This document shows positions 47,061 to 60,055 of a stretch of DNA of 64,000 nt, piece after piece (position 1 is the first letter of the stretch; the number at the start of each line of letters is the position of its first letter). This DNA is from Piliocolobus tephrosceles (lineage: Eukaryota; Chordata; Mammalia; Primates; Cercopithecidae): positions 154,717,407 through 154,781,406 of the forward strand of contig NC_045439.1 in assembly GCF_002776525.5 (NCBI RefSeq), read 5' to 3'. The notes under the pieces are model-generated. The model did no database searches. It was not told the origin of the DNA and worked only from the letters and a program-made list of their open reading frames with translations. The position numbers were made by a program, and so were the translations under genes.

Positions 47061-49971
47061 GTTTTTTATAAATGTTTATAAACATGCATAGAGGGACACA
47101 TTAATTGGACAGCAATCAATGAAACATTACATCAACAGTGGTTACCTCTAGAAGGTGGGATTGCAGAGGCTATTTCTCAATCTTTCTCTAATGTACATGT
47201 AATCAGGAAATGCCCAGTAAATATTAGGAAAGAAAATCCGATACTGCTTTCGAGTTCCTACACCCCAGGTGTGTCTGTACGAGGCCTAGAACAGAAATGC
47301 TACTGCACCAACCTCCTAGCCACTTAGGAACATTTGCTAAGATTCTCTCTGATGCTTCTCCTTCTCTAGTGCAAGCTGCAAGGATCCCTTCAGAAGAGGG
47401 TGAAGCAGCTCACCCAAGTCACAGGTGAAACTGCGCTGGAGCTGGAACTAGAAGATTCTTTACCCCTGACATCTGAAGGATTTGTCAAGGTTTGTTCTTC
47501 CCACCTGTGACATTTGAGCGGCCTGCTCCATTTAATCTCACAAGGTTACTGAGGTTGAAACAATGTGTTCTTGTTCTCTAAAACAATTCCAAGGAGAGGA
47601 GTAGAGTGGGCGGCAAGCTGAGGTGCTTTTGAAAGCTTGGCTGACAGCTTAGCCTTAGCTTCAATAGGTTAAGTAACTTATCCCAGGGTGTTTGACAAGC
47701 CAGAGGCAAAGCCAAGGATCAGAGCTCAAGATGTTAGATTGGGAGTCTTGGGTTTCCACTCTGGGTCGGAGTCTTTCCACATAGCTTGGCTGCTCTCAGG
47801 ATTTATAGGGATGGAAAACAATTTCTTCTGGAGAGTCAGCACCATTGCAATGGAACACCTGCATGCCTCAGTAGCTGCTAGAATCTTTTAGTGTGCTGTT
47901 TCCTATTCTATCATGCTCCCCCGATTTTGATGTTCCTGGCCATGTTGGCCAGTTCTGAGGATTTACCTGACAATAGAAGACTAAGAAAAGGCTTATCGCT
48001 CACTTCACCTAGACATCAAATAACACCAAGGCATCCTGTTTTGGTTGAGACTAATTGATATAAAGATTCAAGTTCCACTGTGCTGAACAGCTACTCACTT
48101 GCCCCAGTCTTAAACCCTTCATGCTTCCTTATAAAATCAGCCTTCTTATTTTTATGGATGAATTTTTTTCCAAAACACAAATTAGAGCCAGTGAAATCCT
48201 GGGCTAAAGAAAGGCCACCTTCATGTTTATTTAAACGGTGGCAAGCATGTCTGCTCCAGTGTGCCCATTGTAAAAACCCCTCTCCAGCTACTTCACTCTC
48301 CCCATCACATCCTTTCAAACACTTGCTGAGCCTTTCCTTCCAAGCAGAATTTTGCTGAATCACTTGACCGAAATGCCCACCAAATGACTAAGTGGCATAG
48401 TTTCTGCCCAGCTGTTTCTAATTTGGCTCTAATTTTGATGACAGGTGTGTGCATGTGGGTGGGAGCATGCACATGGTAAATACTTCATTTTCCCCCCCAA
48501 ATTTCCGTCCTTAAAAGTAGAACAGGAATAGAGAGAATAAACTAGGAAAGTTCGGATGTATTCCATCTTAGATACAGACAATCCTGCAAAACTCACAAAA
48601 ATCTCAGTTATTCATCCACCTGCAAACCTTCCCCTTGAGGCAGCAGAATATGATATCAAAGAGACAGTAAATGGGCTATTATGTAGTTTCAATATTGAAT
48701 ACAAGGCAAACCACAAGAGAACAGGATCACATGACAGGGTAGAGAATCCTTACTTCTACGGAAAATCAGGTGGACCTAACTTCCCTATCAGAGGTAACTG
48801 TCAACTGCTGGCCCAGTGCCAGGGAGGCAGCAAGTGAATTTAGCATGGCACTTTACATAGGTCTGTGCTTTATGTGTCCTAGGCACCCTTCTGGGTCACA
48901 TCTGGTTGCTATGAAGGGGTATTCAGAGTAGATAGCAAGTAGGAAGAGACTCAGAACTATAAGGGATACACATTGCCAATGGGTGCTTTCTAAGGTGCAC
49001 AATAATAAATTCAAGCACATTGCTTCTGGTGGTGGGGAGGGTCCTTGAATACATCAAATACAGGAAATGGTCCCTGATGGAGAGTCAGCAGCTCTGGCTT
49101 CTACGCTTGCATCTGAAATCACCCAGTGTGCGACCTGTGGATGACTATGCAGGAACCTGACCTACATAGTCTCCAAGATGTGAAGACTTGTGAGCCTGTG
49201 TTTCTAATGAAGCAAAAGAAATGCAGTTGACAAGGATCCTGTAGGCATTACACAAAAGAAAAGAAAACATTGTCACCGGATCAGATTCACTGCTGTCCCA
49301 AATTCAATCTAGTTTGGATCTGAGGTTTGATTTTTTTTAAATATCAGATTTCTATAGTTACAAGGCCAAGCTTTTTATGTTCTGTTCCTTTGATGACAGA
49401 ATACCAAAAAAAAAAAACTCTTTAGTATGCATTTAAGACTTGGATTCATATCCTCCATCTCATGGTTTTGAAATTTTGAAAAGCATTCATGAAGGGGTCA
49501 AGTATGAGGACAAGAACACATTGTCCTCAGCACAGCACCCTCTAAATGCACCCTTGGCACTGCCCCCTGCTAAATCCAGCTCCAGCTGGACATCAGTTTC
49601 TCTAATGCTATTTAGTGATAAAACCAAATCAATGAAGTCCACCTTATTTACTTAGCACATGAAATGGGAATAGAGATGATCTGTCTTTGAAGAGCCTGGT
49701 GAATAATTTGTTTAAGTGCAGAGCTAAAGAAAATGAAGGGATCTGGAAGCATTACAGAACCGCCTAAGTACAGCATGTGTACAGAGCTCCTCCTGTGAGC
49801 AAGCTGAACCGCCATTCCTGCTTTACAAACTGGAACCCATGGCTGGAGGAAGGTTTGTCAATTGACCGACATGTACAGAATTCCTATGTGGCTAAATACA
49901 AATGTAAACTCTTTAGTTTGAGTCACTTGAGACTGGAAACAGCTAGCGGAAGAATGAAGCTATTGACTTAC

Positions 49972-50065
49972 CTGTGCTGGGAATCATTCTGGTCTGTAGA
50001 TGGTATCGTCAGACACTCATCATGACCATGGAAAAGACGTACTACATGCCCACCAAGTAGGTATC
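49972..50065 (-). CDS. RYR3: RYR3 exon 8
   Basis: This exon has 94 bases. It completes a split Gly codon, adds 30 codons reading YLLGGHVVRLFHGHDECLTI then PSTDQNDSQH, and ends with two bases of an Arg codon, about residues 216-247. It opens the second beta-trefoil (domain B), which contains MIR repeats related to those of IP3 receptors. The GHVVRLFHGHDECLTIP motif is a family signature. The acceptor is tcttatag and the donor gtaagt. Confidence 0.96.
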
Positions 50066-52787
50066 CTATAAGAAAATTATATTCTACTGTGAATGATGGC
50101 AAGTTTTCATTAAACTCTTCATTAGAGAATGGCATATTTAAAAAGGGTAAATTCACACAGGTCTGGGCCAGTTACAGAAAATACCGAGAGAGACACATTT
50201 TGATAACTACATATCCCATGAATGCAGGCCTCAGGCAGAAAAGACAGGAAAGTCAAAACAATTCTAAAGTCGAAAGTGAAATAGGGCTTCAGAGGTGAGC
50301 CAGTCCAACATCAAAAGGTAAGGTGAAAATAGCGTGCCAATCGATATAATTAAAAATCAAAAGGAAAATTAAGTTGCTAATGTTAGGAGTTTCCAGTTAC
50401 TTAGGATGTAAATACACCCAATACCAAATTGCTGGATAAATATCCACAATCTCACTGTGTATACTTTGCAAACAAAATCCAAATCATGGGAAAGAAAGGT
50501 GCTGAGAAAGGGGTAGCAGACCATTCTTAAGACCCTTTAGGAGAAGGCAACATTCAAATACTTTTAACAAACAGATCAAATCTGGTTGCTACTCCTACAG
50601 CACGAAGGGAAAACAGAATTACTCTCTAACATCCCTGAATGAACAAATGTAGATGCTTTTATCAACAAATACTTAGCCTTCAGAATAAGAAAGGAATCTC
50701 AATAGTCATGGAGTTCAGAGATGGAAAGGAAACAATGAACTTCAAGGACACGATGATCCATTTGTCTTCAAATAAATGCTGAGCCTTAATTCAAAGAACA
50801 TAGTAGCAGGAGAGGGGCTCCAGTCCGAGCTTTACCTGGCACCAAGAAATGGGATTTGTTATTCCTCTGAATTAAGAAATTCTCCAGGCTAGTCTGTTCT
50901 CAGGAAACATATGAACTTAATATACCCAATGTCTGTGTCAGAATTTTTAAAGGAAAAAAAATCACATAATTAGATCACTGTAGGGGCTGTCTTAAACTAT
51001 TTTGGGTGCTGGATTAAAACAGTAAGAATGAGCAATCATGCCAGAGGAGAAAAGGGTATTATTAGTGAATTTTGTATAGTGACAGTCTGATATGAGTTCA
51101 GTTTTCTCACCTAGACAAGGCAAGGTTTTCTAAAATTCCCTCAAATATTCCAAAGTCTCCTTCCAATTTTCCTGTATCTTTTTGTACTGATATTCTGAGT
51201 TATAACTTTCTTTGCATTAAAAATGACTCAGGATACATTATAGGGGGATTCTTAACAGCTAATTTATTTAGAAAATTAAAGCCCTCCATGACCAAGCTCT
51301 TGATTAAACTCTTGTTCATCTCATGATGGAGAGGCCATGCCCTATTTGGAGTTTATCCTTTACAGTTCTTGGGCTCCTTCAATCAATATCCTACTCACAC
51401 AGAGAACACTGCCAAGTGCTGGTGCATCACGACTTTTCTTAATTGAAATCTATCAGGGCCATAGTCAGGAAAGCAGCATCATGATGAAGATCACTTACGT
51501 TCTTAAGGGCTGAAGTGGGTTTCTCACCAGTGGATGCTGGAAGGACGTTTTTCTACAGAGCCAGATGACTCAAGTGATGAGTTATCCAGACTATATTACA
51601 AGGGCACTCAACATTTCTATAAGGACCTTTTGACATGATTTGCAAACATGCCTTAATTAATCTCCACAAGCCCTCTGTTGGGACCAGGAAATAATTTTAT
51701 TCCTATGGTGAAAATAAAAAACTCAACATGGAGAAGATTGAGCCAAAACTTTCTTGGGAAAGACCTAAACCCAGAGCTTCTTGATTCTTAATAGAAAGGG
51801 ATTGACTGACAACAGACTTAGGAGAATGGGTTAATTTTGGCACAAAGGAAGAGGGCTAAACACATCCTACCTTTTAAAGCCTTCCACTTGTTGCCAAAAG
51901 AGTTAAGAATTTGTCTTTTCCTGAGTCTTCAGTTTAACTATCATGCATTCCAAAACTGGGGTATCACCTTGACAACTCTGTTTTCCTTCTTTTTTCAAAC
52001 ATCACAGCATAGAAGGACATTCCCAGTTTGAAAGTACTAGACTTTAATAGGGCTAAAGCCTTTGATGAGTATTTTTGAAAATTCTGATCTTGCTGTAATG
52101 TGCCAAAATGTAACACAAAAGCCTGTAGGTCACTGACATTTGATTATTCTTCTCAGCTGTGGTATTACCTATCAGTGAGTGTATGTTTATTACACAACTT
52201 GAAAGGTGTGTTGACTTTGCCTGATTCTGTGAAATAAAATATGCTGAACAACGTTGGATGACTTTATTTCCAAGGGAAAAATAATTTCACCTCTTATGTT
52301 AAAATGGCCTTCCATAAATACAAGTAAAAACAAATGACCAAACACTTTTATGATAGAGTAAGTGCTCCACCTGCATGGAGAGACGCACAGGGAGAAATAT
52401 AAACAATGTCACCTTCTTGGCAAATAATCTCTTCTAAAACTGAAGGTGCTGAGGTCTTTATACTTACAACTACTAAGCAAAAATAAAAATGCGGAAACTC
52501 AGAGAGAGAACAAAGGTGCATATCCAAGTCCTGAATACATGTAGTGCTAAAATAATAGTGGGCTCCAAGGGATTAAAAAAATAAGTTCAGGGATGCTCAT
52601 GTAACTGGAAGTTAGGATAGAAAATAATCTGTACCGAATTCAGAGAAAGAAACTCAAGTGAGCTAAAATCAGGCTACCTGTGTACCAAGACATTCAGGTG
52701 AGATCTGGGAAGTAGCAGAAAACATCAATGTATACAGCACAAGAGAGACAGGCAGGCTCAGGGCTAAATGCATATAAAGAAGCACAC
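50066..52787 (-). other. RYR3: RYR3 intron 7
   Basis: This intron is 2722 bases long with no repeat or gene that I can recognise. Confidence 0.8.
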
Positions 52788-52887
52788 CTTCTTCGATGCT
52801 ACTTCCTGAGCACGTAGGATGTACATTCCAGAGTGTCTGCATAAAGGAGGCATCCACTTGTATGTTACCATTTGATACTGAGAGATG
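52788..52887 (-). CDS. RYR3: RYR3 exon 7
   Basis: This exon has 100 bases: 33 codons plus one base of a split Gly codon. It reads HLSVSNGNIQVDASFMQTLW then NVHPTCSGSSIEE, about residues 183-216. It holds the last strands of beta-trefoil A and the linker to domain B. The QVDASFMQTLWNV motif is shared by all ryanodine receptors, while the HLSVSNGNI part varies between isoforms. The acceptor tttctgctgcag has a good pyrimidine tract; the donor is gtgtgc, a weaker match to the consensus than most donors here. Confidence 0.96.
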
Positions 52888-53662
52888 CTGCAGCAGAAAC
52901 AGAAATGAGACATCTTTTAAATCACCAGTCCAGCACTGACAGAAACAGCTCACCTAGAACTTCAAGGATTAAATTAAACAGCCTTACTGTCATCTGGCTC
53001 TTCCTATGCAGCCTGTGGGAGATTTCTCCACCTGATCTAGAAGCAGCTTCAAAGTGGGACACTTTATTCTGGGGTGAGGAATTATTCAGCTACAGAGATG
53101 GCAGACGTGTGTGTGTGGACTTCATCCCCTCAGCTGGAGCTGATTCAACACCAACTCATAAAATGTCCATTCTTTGTAGGATAAGATAACTCGCAAATGG
53201 GAAAAATTACCCAACATTTGGCCTAGGCAAAGTAAAATCTGCCCACAGATTTAACTTCAGTTGGTTCCATGAGCAGCTTCTCTGACGTTTCTCTCATCTT
53301 CAGGCATCCCCACCCCCAGCCAAGTGCCTGATACAAATGGTGCTTTTCTATTACCCATCCCCAGCTGCAAAATCTCACCAGCATCTTCCACTCTCTGCGA
53401 TACCCCATATCCTGAAACACTGTACATTTCTTTCTTTCTCCAACATAAACTTATTTTCCTGGATTCCAACCTTTCTTGTTCTTTCCCTAAACAAGAACTA
53501 AGCAATGTAATACATTCAGAATAATGGGAGTTAATGTGCAAATAGTGCTTGGAGCATTTTAACAGTCTGCTGGACACAGCACCATAATCTAAAAGAATAA
53601 CAGATTAGTTCCAGGCACCATGATCATGTGGCAGGGGAGGGCATTTAATCATCCCTCAGGTA

Positions 53663-54127
53663 CAGTTAACTATTGAACAACAAGGGTTTGAATTACACGG
53701 GTCCACTTATACATGGATCTTCTTCCGCCTCTACCGCCTGAGACAGCAAGATCAACCCCTCCTTTTCCTTCTCTTCCTCCTATTCAATGTGAAGATGACA
53801 AGGATGAAGATCTTTAGGATGATCCACTTTAGATAGTATATATACTTTCTCTTCCCTATGATTTCCTTAACATTTTCTTACTTTATTGTAAGAATGCAAT
53901 ACATAATACATATGTCATATAAAATATGCTTTAGCAGGCTATTTACATTATCAGTAAGGTTTCCCATCAAAAGTAGGCTATTTTCTATCAAAACTAGGCT
54001 ACTTCCCATCAAAAGTAGGCTATTTCCTATCAAAAGTTAAGCTTTTAGGAGCCAAAAGCTACACTAATTTTTTATTGTGCAGGGGGTCAGCATCCCTAAC
54101 CCCTACATTCTTTAAGGGTCAACTCTG
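53663..54127. mobile_element. Tigger-type DNA transposon, non-autonomous
   Basis: A 465-base element bounded by TA dinucleotides (53661-53662, 54128-54129). The terminal inverted repeats are CAGTTAACTATTGAACAACA on the left and TTTAAGGGTCAACTCTG on the right. The internal GAAGATGACAAGGATGAAGA and TTACTTTATTGTAAGAATGC are typical of the mariner/Tigger-derived MER family. It holds a four-unit internal tandem array. Confidence 0.85.
53963..54046. repeat. Four-unit tandem array inside the Tigger
   Basis: Units of 22, 20, 22 and 20 bases: CCCATCAAAAGTAGGCTATT at 53963, CTATCAAAACTAGGCTACTT at 53985, the first type again at 54005, and CTATCAAAAGTTAAGCTTTT at 54027. Confidence 0.9.
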
Positions 54128-54243
54128 TATGTGTAAGAGCATCTTATTCTATCCAACCTGCTGTGGCTCAGTTCTTCATGGACGTCTATTCCTAAAGGAA
54201 AAATTTCTGAAAACAAAAGACTCTTGTATTATGAGGTACTTAC

Positions 54244-54356
54244 AAGGTATCTTTCAGAGGACACGCTGACGAGGATGAGGTCATCGCCAATTCTAACTTT
54301 CTCTCCTTCGGACCTCTGTTTGGAAGCAGGATGTATAGTCCACCAACAGGCTTCTC
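54244..54356 (-). CDS. RYR3: RYR3 exon 6
   Basis: This exon has 113 bases: two bases completing a Gly codon, then 37 codons, ending phase 0. It reads EACWWTIHPASKQRSEGEKV followed by RIGDDLILVSVSSERYL, about residues 145-182, closing strands of beta-trefoil A. The KVR-GDD loop corresponds to the loop that in RYR1 carries Arg163, a malignant hyperthermia and central core disease hot spot (family knowledge). The acceptor (catgtag) follows an unusually purine-mixed tract; the donor is gtaagt. The length is not a multiple of three, so skipping this exon alone would shift the frame. Confidence 0.97.
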
Positions 54357-54707
54357 CTACATGAAGGCTCTGTGAGTTAGTCATTGCTTCACAGAAGCTA
54401 GTGTCCCTAATTTTGCCCCTTGTTCTCCTTCCTCCTAGGACAACCCTACACGTGCACACAACAAGTACATACTCCAGACCTCAACTTCTATTGGTCTCTA
54501 ACAGTTCCAGACAGCCCCCCATCTGCTCTTGACTATGTCTGTCATTTTCATTTTCCCTAGAGACAGAAAAACACTGTTTGGAAAAGAGTATTGGAGGCCA
54601 GAAACTGTAGTGGCCTTCGAGTATTTTTAATGCAAATAGGAAAAATGCTTTTTATAGTCTTTCAAATTTCTGTTTTAAGAATTGACTCCAATCAAGAGCA
54701 CCAAGAA

Positions 54708-54744
54708 AAAATAAACAAATAAATAAACAAACAAATAAATAAAA
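54708..54744. repeat. (AAAT/AAAC)n microsatellite
   Basis: AAAATAAACAAATAAATAAA and CAAACAAATAAATAAAAAG form a mixed tetranucleotide run, possibly a poly(A) tail relic. Confidence 0.8.
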
Positions 54745-55539
54745 AGAATCGATTTCATTGGTCTACTGAACACTTACACACTTTCATCTTTGTCTCCCCC
54801 TTTCCTAAGGGAATTGTAAAAAAAAGGCTTACATCTGCAAGGACTCAGACAATAAGTGAGCAATTGATAGCAAAGAGGATAAACTGATATTTTGGAAAAA
54901 GGAAAGCAGGTGGATGCTTTTAGCCAATAAAAAGTTAAAACCCAGGTCTCTGAGTAAGAAAATGGAGAAGAAGAAACCATTAATGACAAGTCAATTCCTA
55001 CTGCAGAATCTCAAGAATGTTGCTGGAATTAGAAGTACCAGCTACCAGCGAAGGCAGAAAATGGGTTGAAAACAGGACTGGTGGAAAGCTTTAAAAGGAC
55101 ATTCAAATCCCTGATTCCTTTCCCTGCCCTGCACAGCCAGAAGACCTGTCCTCCTCCACACTATAGAAGATTAGAAGTTTAATCCATGGAAAGGCAAACT
55201 ACCAAGGGCCTGGTTTTGGAAATACCAGACATTGTCAAACAAAGAAGTAGAGTCTTGCTAAAAACAGAATTCAAACTTTATACCCTGATTAGTAAAACCC
55301 CAGCTCCTTTCCCTCCCACTCTCCACCCAAATTTGAGGATCACTCTTTAGGGAAGCCAAACTAGCTAAGATTAAAACATACTGTGATTTGAGGTCACCAG
55401 TGAAATGCTCAGGTCTCTGCCAGATGACCTAAAAGTCAGGCTTAACAGATGACAAGCCCCAGTCAGCTTGTAGTCAGCTTTTACCGCCTTGATCAGAACA
55501 CGAACGCAGACCAAGGACCACCTGACAACCGAGGAAGGT

Positions 55540-56560
55540 CTCTAACAGGAACTACAAAAATGAAGCAAAAAGAGAAGAAAGGGACTTGGAGAAAACGAAG
55601 ATTACAGAGAACAAAAGAAAACTTTAAAAATCTTATAATTAATAATCTCAGAGATAAGAAGTTAACATTCATGAAACAGTTACATTAGTATCTATGAAGG
55701 ATTCCTTCCAAGGAAAAGAAAAATATTCATTCATCCCGGAAAAAAAAAAAAAAAAGAAGAAGGTTGTAAGATAAAGCTGAAAAATTATTCCAGAAGGAAG
55801 GAAGACAAAAAACAGATTAGAAATATCAAAAAACCAACCTAGAGGAATTCCAGAGAGCAAGAACTGAAAAAGACAGAGAGAGGAAATTAACAAAGAAACA
55901 CTATTAAAATTTTTTCAAAGCTGAAAAATGAGCTTTTCCAGATTGAAACAACCTACAGAGTCCCTAACACAGTAGAGATTAGAAACCACTCGAAGGTGCA
56001 TTCCTGTGAGATGTCAGAACAGAAAGAGGCCACGCGAAGACACATCGCTGTGGAATTTCAGACACCGGGGCGAAAGAGACGCTCTTAGCTGCTTTCAGAA
56101 AATAAAAACAAGTCACACACAAAGGATAAGAAATCAGAATGTAGACTTCTCAACAGTCAGACCATTGGCTACTAGAAAGCCTTCAGGAAGCTGAGGAAAA
56201 AAATATTTCCAATATAGAATCACAGTAAAGTGTGCATGACGTGTGAAGCTGTAATTAGGAAATTTTCAGACAAAAATTTAATCCACATGCATCTTTTCTG
56301 TAAAAGTTACTAGATAATGTGCTCCACCAAAGTGAGGTGGTAAACCAAGAAGGCAAGCAAGCAAACAAACAAATACCAACCAATCCTATAAGATCTAATA
56401 AACATGGAATCTAGGGCAAGGCAACAGAAATTCCCTAGATGATGGCTGATGTTTCTAAGAAGATAAAACTGAGAGAAGAGATCATGTGATCGAATCTAAC
56501 CAGACAGATTTTCAGTTCTATGGGAAAGTATGAAAATGCATAAATGATTGGGTCGCAAAA
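55540..56560 (+). mobile_element. HAL1-like LINE fragment
   Basis: A long A-rich stretch with the order GAATTCCAGAGAGCAAGAAC, then GGAATTTCAGACACCGGGGC, AAACAAGTCACACACAAAGG and ATAAGAAATCAGAATG resembles the ORF1-derived HAL1 element (an L1 lacking ORF2). The frames are broken. Confidence 0.55.
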
Positions 56561-57806
56561 AATTCAGCAAACAAATGAGGCAGTTATTAACTATTGGAAA
56601 ACCCAAAAGTAATACAATAAATTACCTGGTCAGAATATATTATGTGGTTCATTTGCAAATAAAAGTTACAGTTATAGCAGTGGAAGTAGTTAATATTGAT
56701 TTGATAATTAAATAAAATAGATGAAAATCTATTGGAAGGATGGGAAGACAAGACATGGAAGAGTGGAAGAAAAGACAGGGAAGAGTGAAATAAAAGCAAA
56801 ATTATTATCAGGACGTCAATAGTTAATGCATAATCTAGAAATAATTTTAAAAAGTATTGTATTAATATGTATATTATAAACAAGTGGTAAACAATACTGA
56901 AAGAGCTGAAAGTAGATGCCCCAGAGAGGCAGGCATCCAGAGGAGGGAGGGCAGGAGACTGGTGTTTACAATAAGCTCAGGAGCACTAACTATTTCTCTC
57001 TTTAATCTATGAAACTAAACATGACATGACAAAGAGGTTGAGCTCTACATTTGAAGGGGAAAATGTTGTATGCATCCTTAATGTTCTCTGAGGACCACCA
57101 GAGGGTGTCCAGGATGAAGGGGGTCCTGAAGAGGAACACACAGAAAGAGTATTTTGTTTCCCTGCCCTCTCCCACGCTCTGGAGCCACGGATGGAGCTGG
57201 CCCTGAAGCAACAGGATGGGCCAGTCCACGGCCCTAAAATACAAAATAAATAACACTTTTAGTGTGGGTATGTGTTAAAACATGCATTTCCTCCTAAGTC
57301 TAAATTCTAAAGCTATGCCTAAATCCTAAAAACAAAGCAATTAAACAACTTTAAAAGGAGACCAGAATACATTTAAGTAATTTTACCCAAAATCAAGGAT
57401 AAAATGATCATCAATTCTGTGTTAAGTGTGAGAATGTACAATTCAATGTGTTGGGGGAAAATGCCAGAATTGTTCAAGAAACTGCTCCCAAACCTTCTCC
57501 TCATATTCTCCTGTAGTTTCAATTCCACTACTGGGCAGTTTCCTTGTTTACAGCTCTGAAGGGGTTTCTGAGCCAGAAGTGCATTCAAAGAACTAGCCAG
57601 ACAGGAACAGGGTACCGTTCTGTGGGATTCCGTGTGAACCTCCTCCTGCAGTGAGGAGAATCTCCAGGTAATGCTGAAGCTCATCTGAGTTGGAGGTGCA
57701 TCCTCCTTGTCCCTCACAAACCCAGCTAACTTTCTTCAAGGAGAATAGCACATGAATTTGGGTGAGACAGGCAAAACAAACCTAAGTTATTTTAGGCTCT
57801 AGGTTT

Positions 57807-57908
57807 AAGCCTATTCTCCCTATCTTCTGCCACAGGTAGCTTCTCATCAGCCAACTTGAAGCCTTCTCTCCGTTTTCTGCCACAGGTAGCTTCTCATCAG
57901 TTAGCCTG
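57807..57908. repeat. 52/50-base tandem duplication
   Basis: TTCTGCCACAGGTAGCTTCT is repeated with about 51 bases between starts; the units begin AAGCCTATTCTCCC (57807) and AAGCCTTCTCTCCG (57859). Confidence 0.9.
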
Positions 57909-59247
57909 AACTTGGGTTAGTTCTATGTGTTTGCCTCGTCTGTGAACAGAATTCACACCTAGTCTGATTTTAGAATTTTTTTACAAACTGCTGAAAAGAG
58001 TAATATTGTCTGCTGTGGTTTCCCTTTACTTTTATTAAAGGCTCTAACAATTAAAATAATTCTCTGAACACTTGACTAGAAAGTGGTGTTTCTCAATTTC
58101 TTTCCAATCTCAAAACGTATATTTTACTCACATAAACACAGTGACCGTATTTGACTTTACTGATTATATTCTTCAGGATTGACAGTTGGTCTATATTTAG
58201 AAAGAAGTGTATAGTCAAGAGTGTGGCACTTCACTCACTTTGTAATTTTCAGCAAGGTTGACAACACCTTAGAGGAAATTATATTTTAAGACTAACACTT
58301 TGGCTGAAAACAAACAAACTTTAAATCAAATTCAAATCTAATCTTATTTTAGGAAAAAAACCCATAATGGGCAAAGGCAGGGTCACTTTTTTGCTTAGTA
58401 CAAAAACAGGAAGAGGAGGAAAACAGAAAGAGGTTCCCTCAGGCACTCTTAGGACATCATTGTGCAAGACGCGGAAACAGCAGGTACACGAGGTTTGGAT
58501 GGATTTTTTTTCTAGTTCTATAAAAGTAGACAACCTGGATCCTTCCATTATGAACTGACCTAGCTTTAGAATAATAACATAGACTTTTGTCTTTCTTTGG
58601 CTACCCAACATTGGAACCCTCTTCCTATTTAAGGGAGAATGTCGTATTATAGACTGTATTCAAATTAGACTTTTCCTGTAGTGTGTTCTAACCTGTTTTC
58701 TCTTCCTTAGTCTTTGTTCCTAACCAATTTTCAAGCCTGAGGCCCAGATTTAGTGCAGGCTCTACCCAGCATCCTTCTAGTAAGTTCTTATTCTTACTGA
58801 GTTAACCTGAATCAAGTTCTCTCATTTGCAACAAAGAATCCTGTTTGGTACCTAGTTCAACCTCTAAATGGAGCAGAAATTCCGTATGTAATGCCTTGAC
58901 AGATGGTCAGATTGTTAATGAATATTTTTAGCCACAGGGAGCACCCTATATCCCAAGGCCAGCTGTTCTTCTGCTCATTAATTGCAGATGTTGCAAAGTA
59001 GTTTTCATAATTGACGTGAAATGTGCCTCCTTTCAACTCCTACCCACTGCTCTCTTGGTCTTTGGAAGAACCCCAGCAAGTCAGCATCTTGTTTGATACT
59101 ATAACTTTGAATATCTGTAGATTGTTATCTTAGTCCTCTGTTCTTTATTTCTGGTTTCCAGTGAGAACCTGTGTCATCCTGGTCAGCATCTTCAGCACCC
59201 ACCTCTTGATTGTCAGTATTTTTGACTATACTAAGAACAAAATAATC

Positions 59248-59636
59248 CAGTGGTTCCCAAAGTATATGATGTATATCATTGGTGGGAGGCAATTAAATGA
59301 CATTGACAAATATAGTGAGAAATTTGTTTTCATTTTTACTACCCTTTTAAGCCTTCTGATGCTTTCAAATAAAGTTTTACATTTGGAACTAGTGTACCAT
59401 TAACACGTTATAATATTTGTCAACATCTCTTCAATTACTTAATGACATGGTTTTCTTTTCATTATTTTACTTTTATGGCAAGCAAAAACAGGTTATACTT
59501 ACAGTAATAAGTTTTGTCTGTAAAATTTTAAGTACAAAAGTAAATTTAAATAAAATCATAAAGTAAATGATATTAAAAAGGATACAGTGGAAGGGCAAAA
59601 TCATAATTATAAACAACTAACATTTGGAAAACACTA
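59248..59636. mobile_element. hAT-like MITE
   Basis: CAGTGGTTCCCAAAG at the left end and TTTGGAAAACACTA at the right end form a diverged inverted pair about 390 bases apart, enclosing AT-rich sequence. The family is not assigned. Confidence 0.45.
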
Positions 59637-60055
59637 CTTTAGACATAGGCTGTTCATTGCAGAACAAAATAGGACTACTCCTTTGATCTAGACACTATAT
59701 TTCATTATTTAAGTGTTTATTATGCTACCTTTCTTTTTTGGCAGTCATTTAGTATCATTGGTTCTTATCAAGAATGACTTGTTCACTTACTTTCAGTACC
59801 TAACAATGTTAAAGAATTGTTATTCTTTGAGATTCTGGCTAACTGTGGTAAAAACATTATGTTCTCCTTCATTCCTAGTTTCTGTGTTTCCATTACACAT
59901 CCTTTCTCTAGTTCATTATTCTGCAATTTTGTTAGACGTATTTCTTCACCGGGTTGGTTTGGAATCCCAAATGAGTAACACATTCAGGGTCCTTCTCAAA
60001 AGCCCTTAGCCCAAGACCCCCACTGAACTCAAGAAACCTGGGAATGCTGACTCAC

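Larger units (their letters stand above)
45548..49971 (-). other. RYR3: RYR3 intron 8
   Basis: This intron is 4424 bases long. It holds an L1M 3' fragment (46080-46510) and a MIR (46890-47060). I see nothing to name in 45548-46075 or 47240-49971. Confidence 0.8.
52888..54243 (-). other. RYR3: RYR3 intron 6
   Basis: This intron is 1356 bases long. A Tigger-type element occupies 53663-54127; the first 700 bases or so show nothing recognisable. Confidence 0.85.
54357..60055 (-). other. RYR3: RYR3 intron 5
   Basis: This intron is 5699 bases long. It contains an AAAT/AAAC-type microsatellite, a HAL1-like element (55540-56560), a 52-base tandem duplication (57807-57908) and a hAT-like element (59248-59636). 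I see nothing to name in 54745-55530, 56900-57800 or 57910-59240. Confidence 0.8.
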
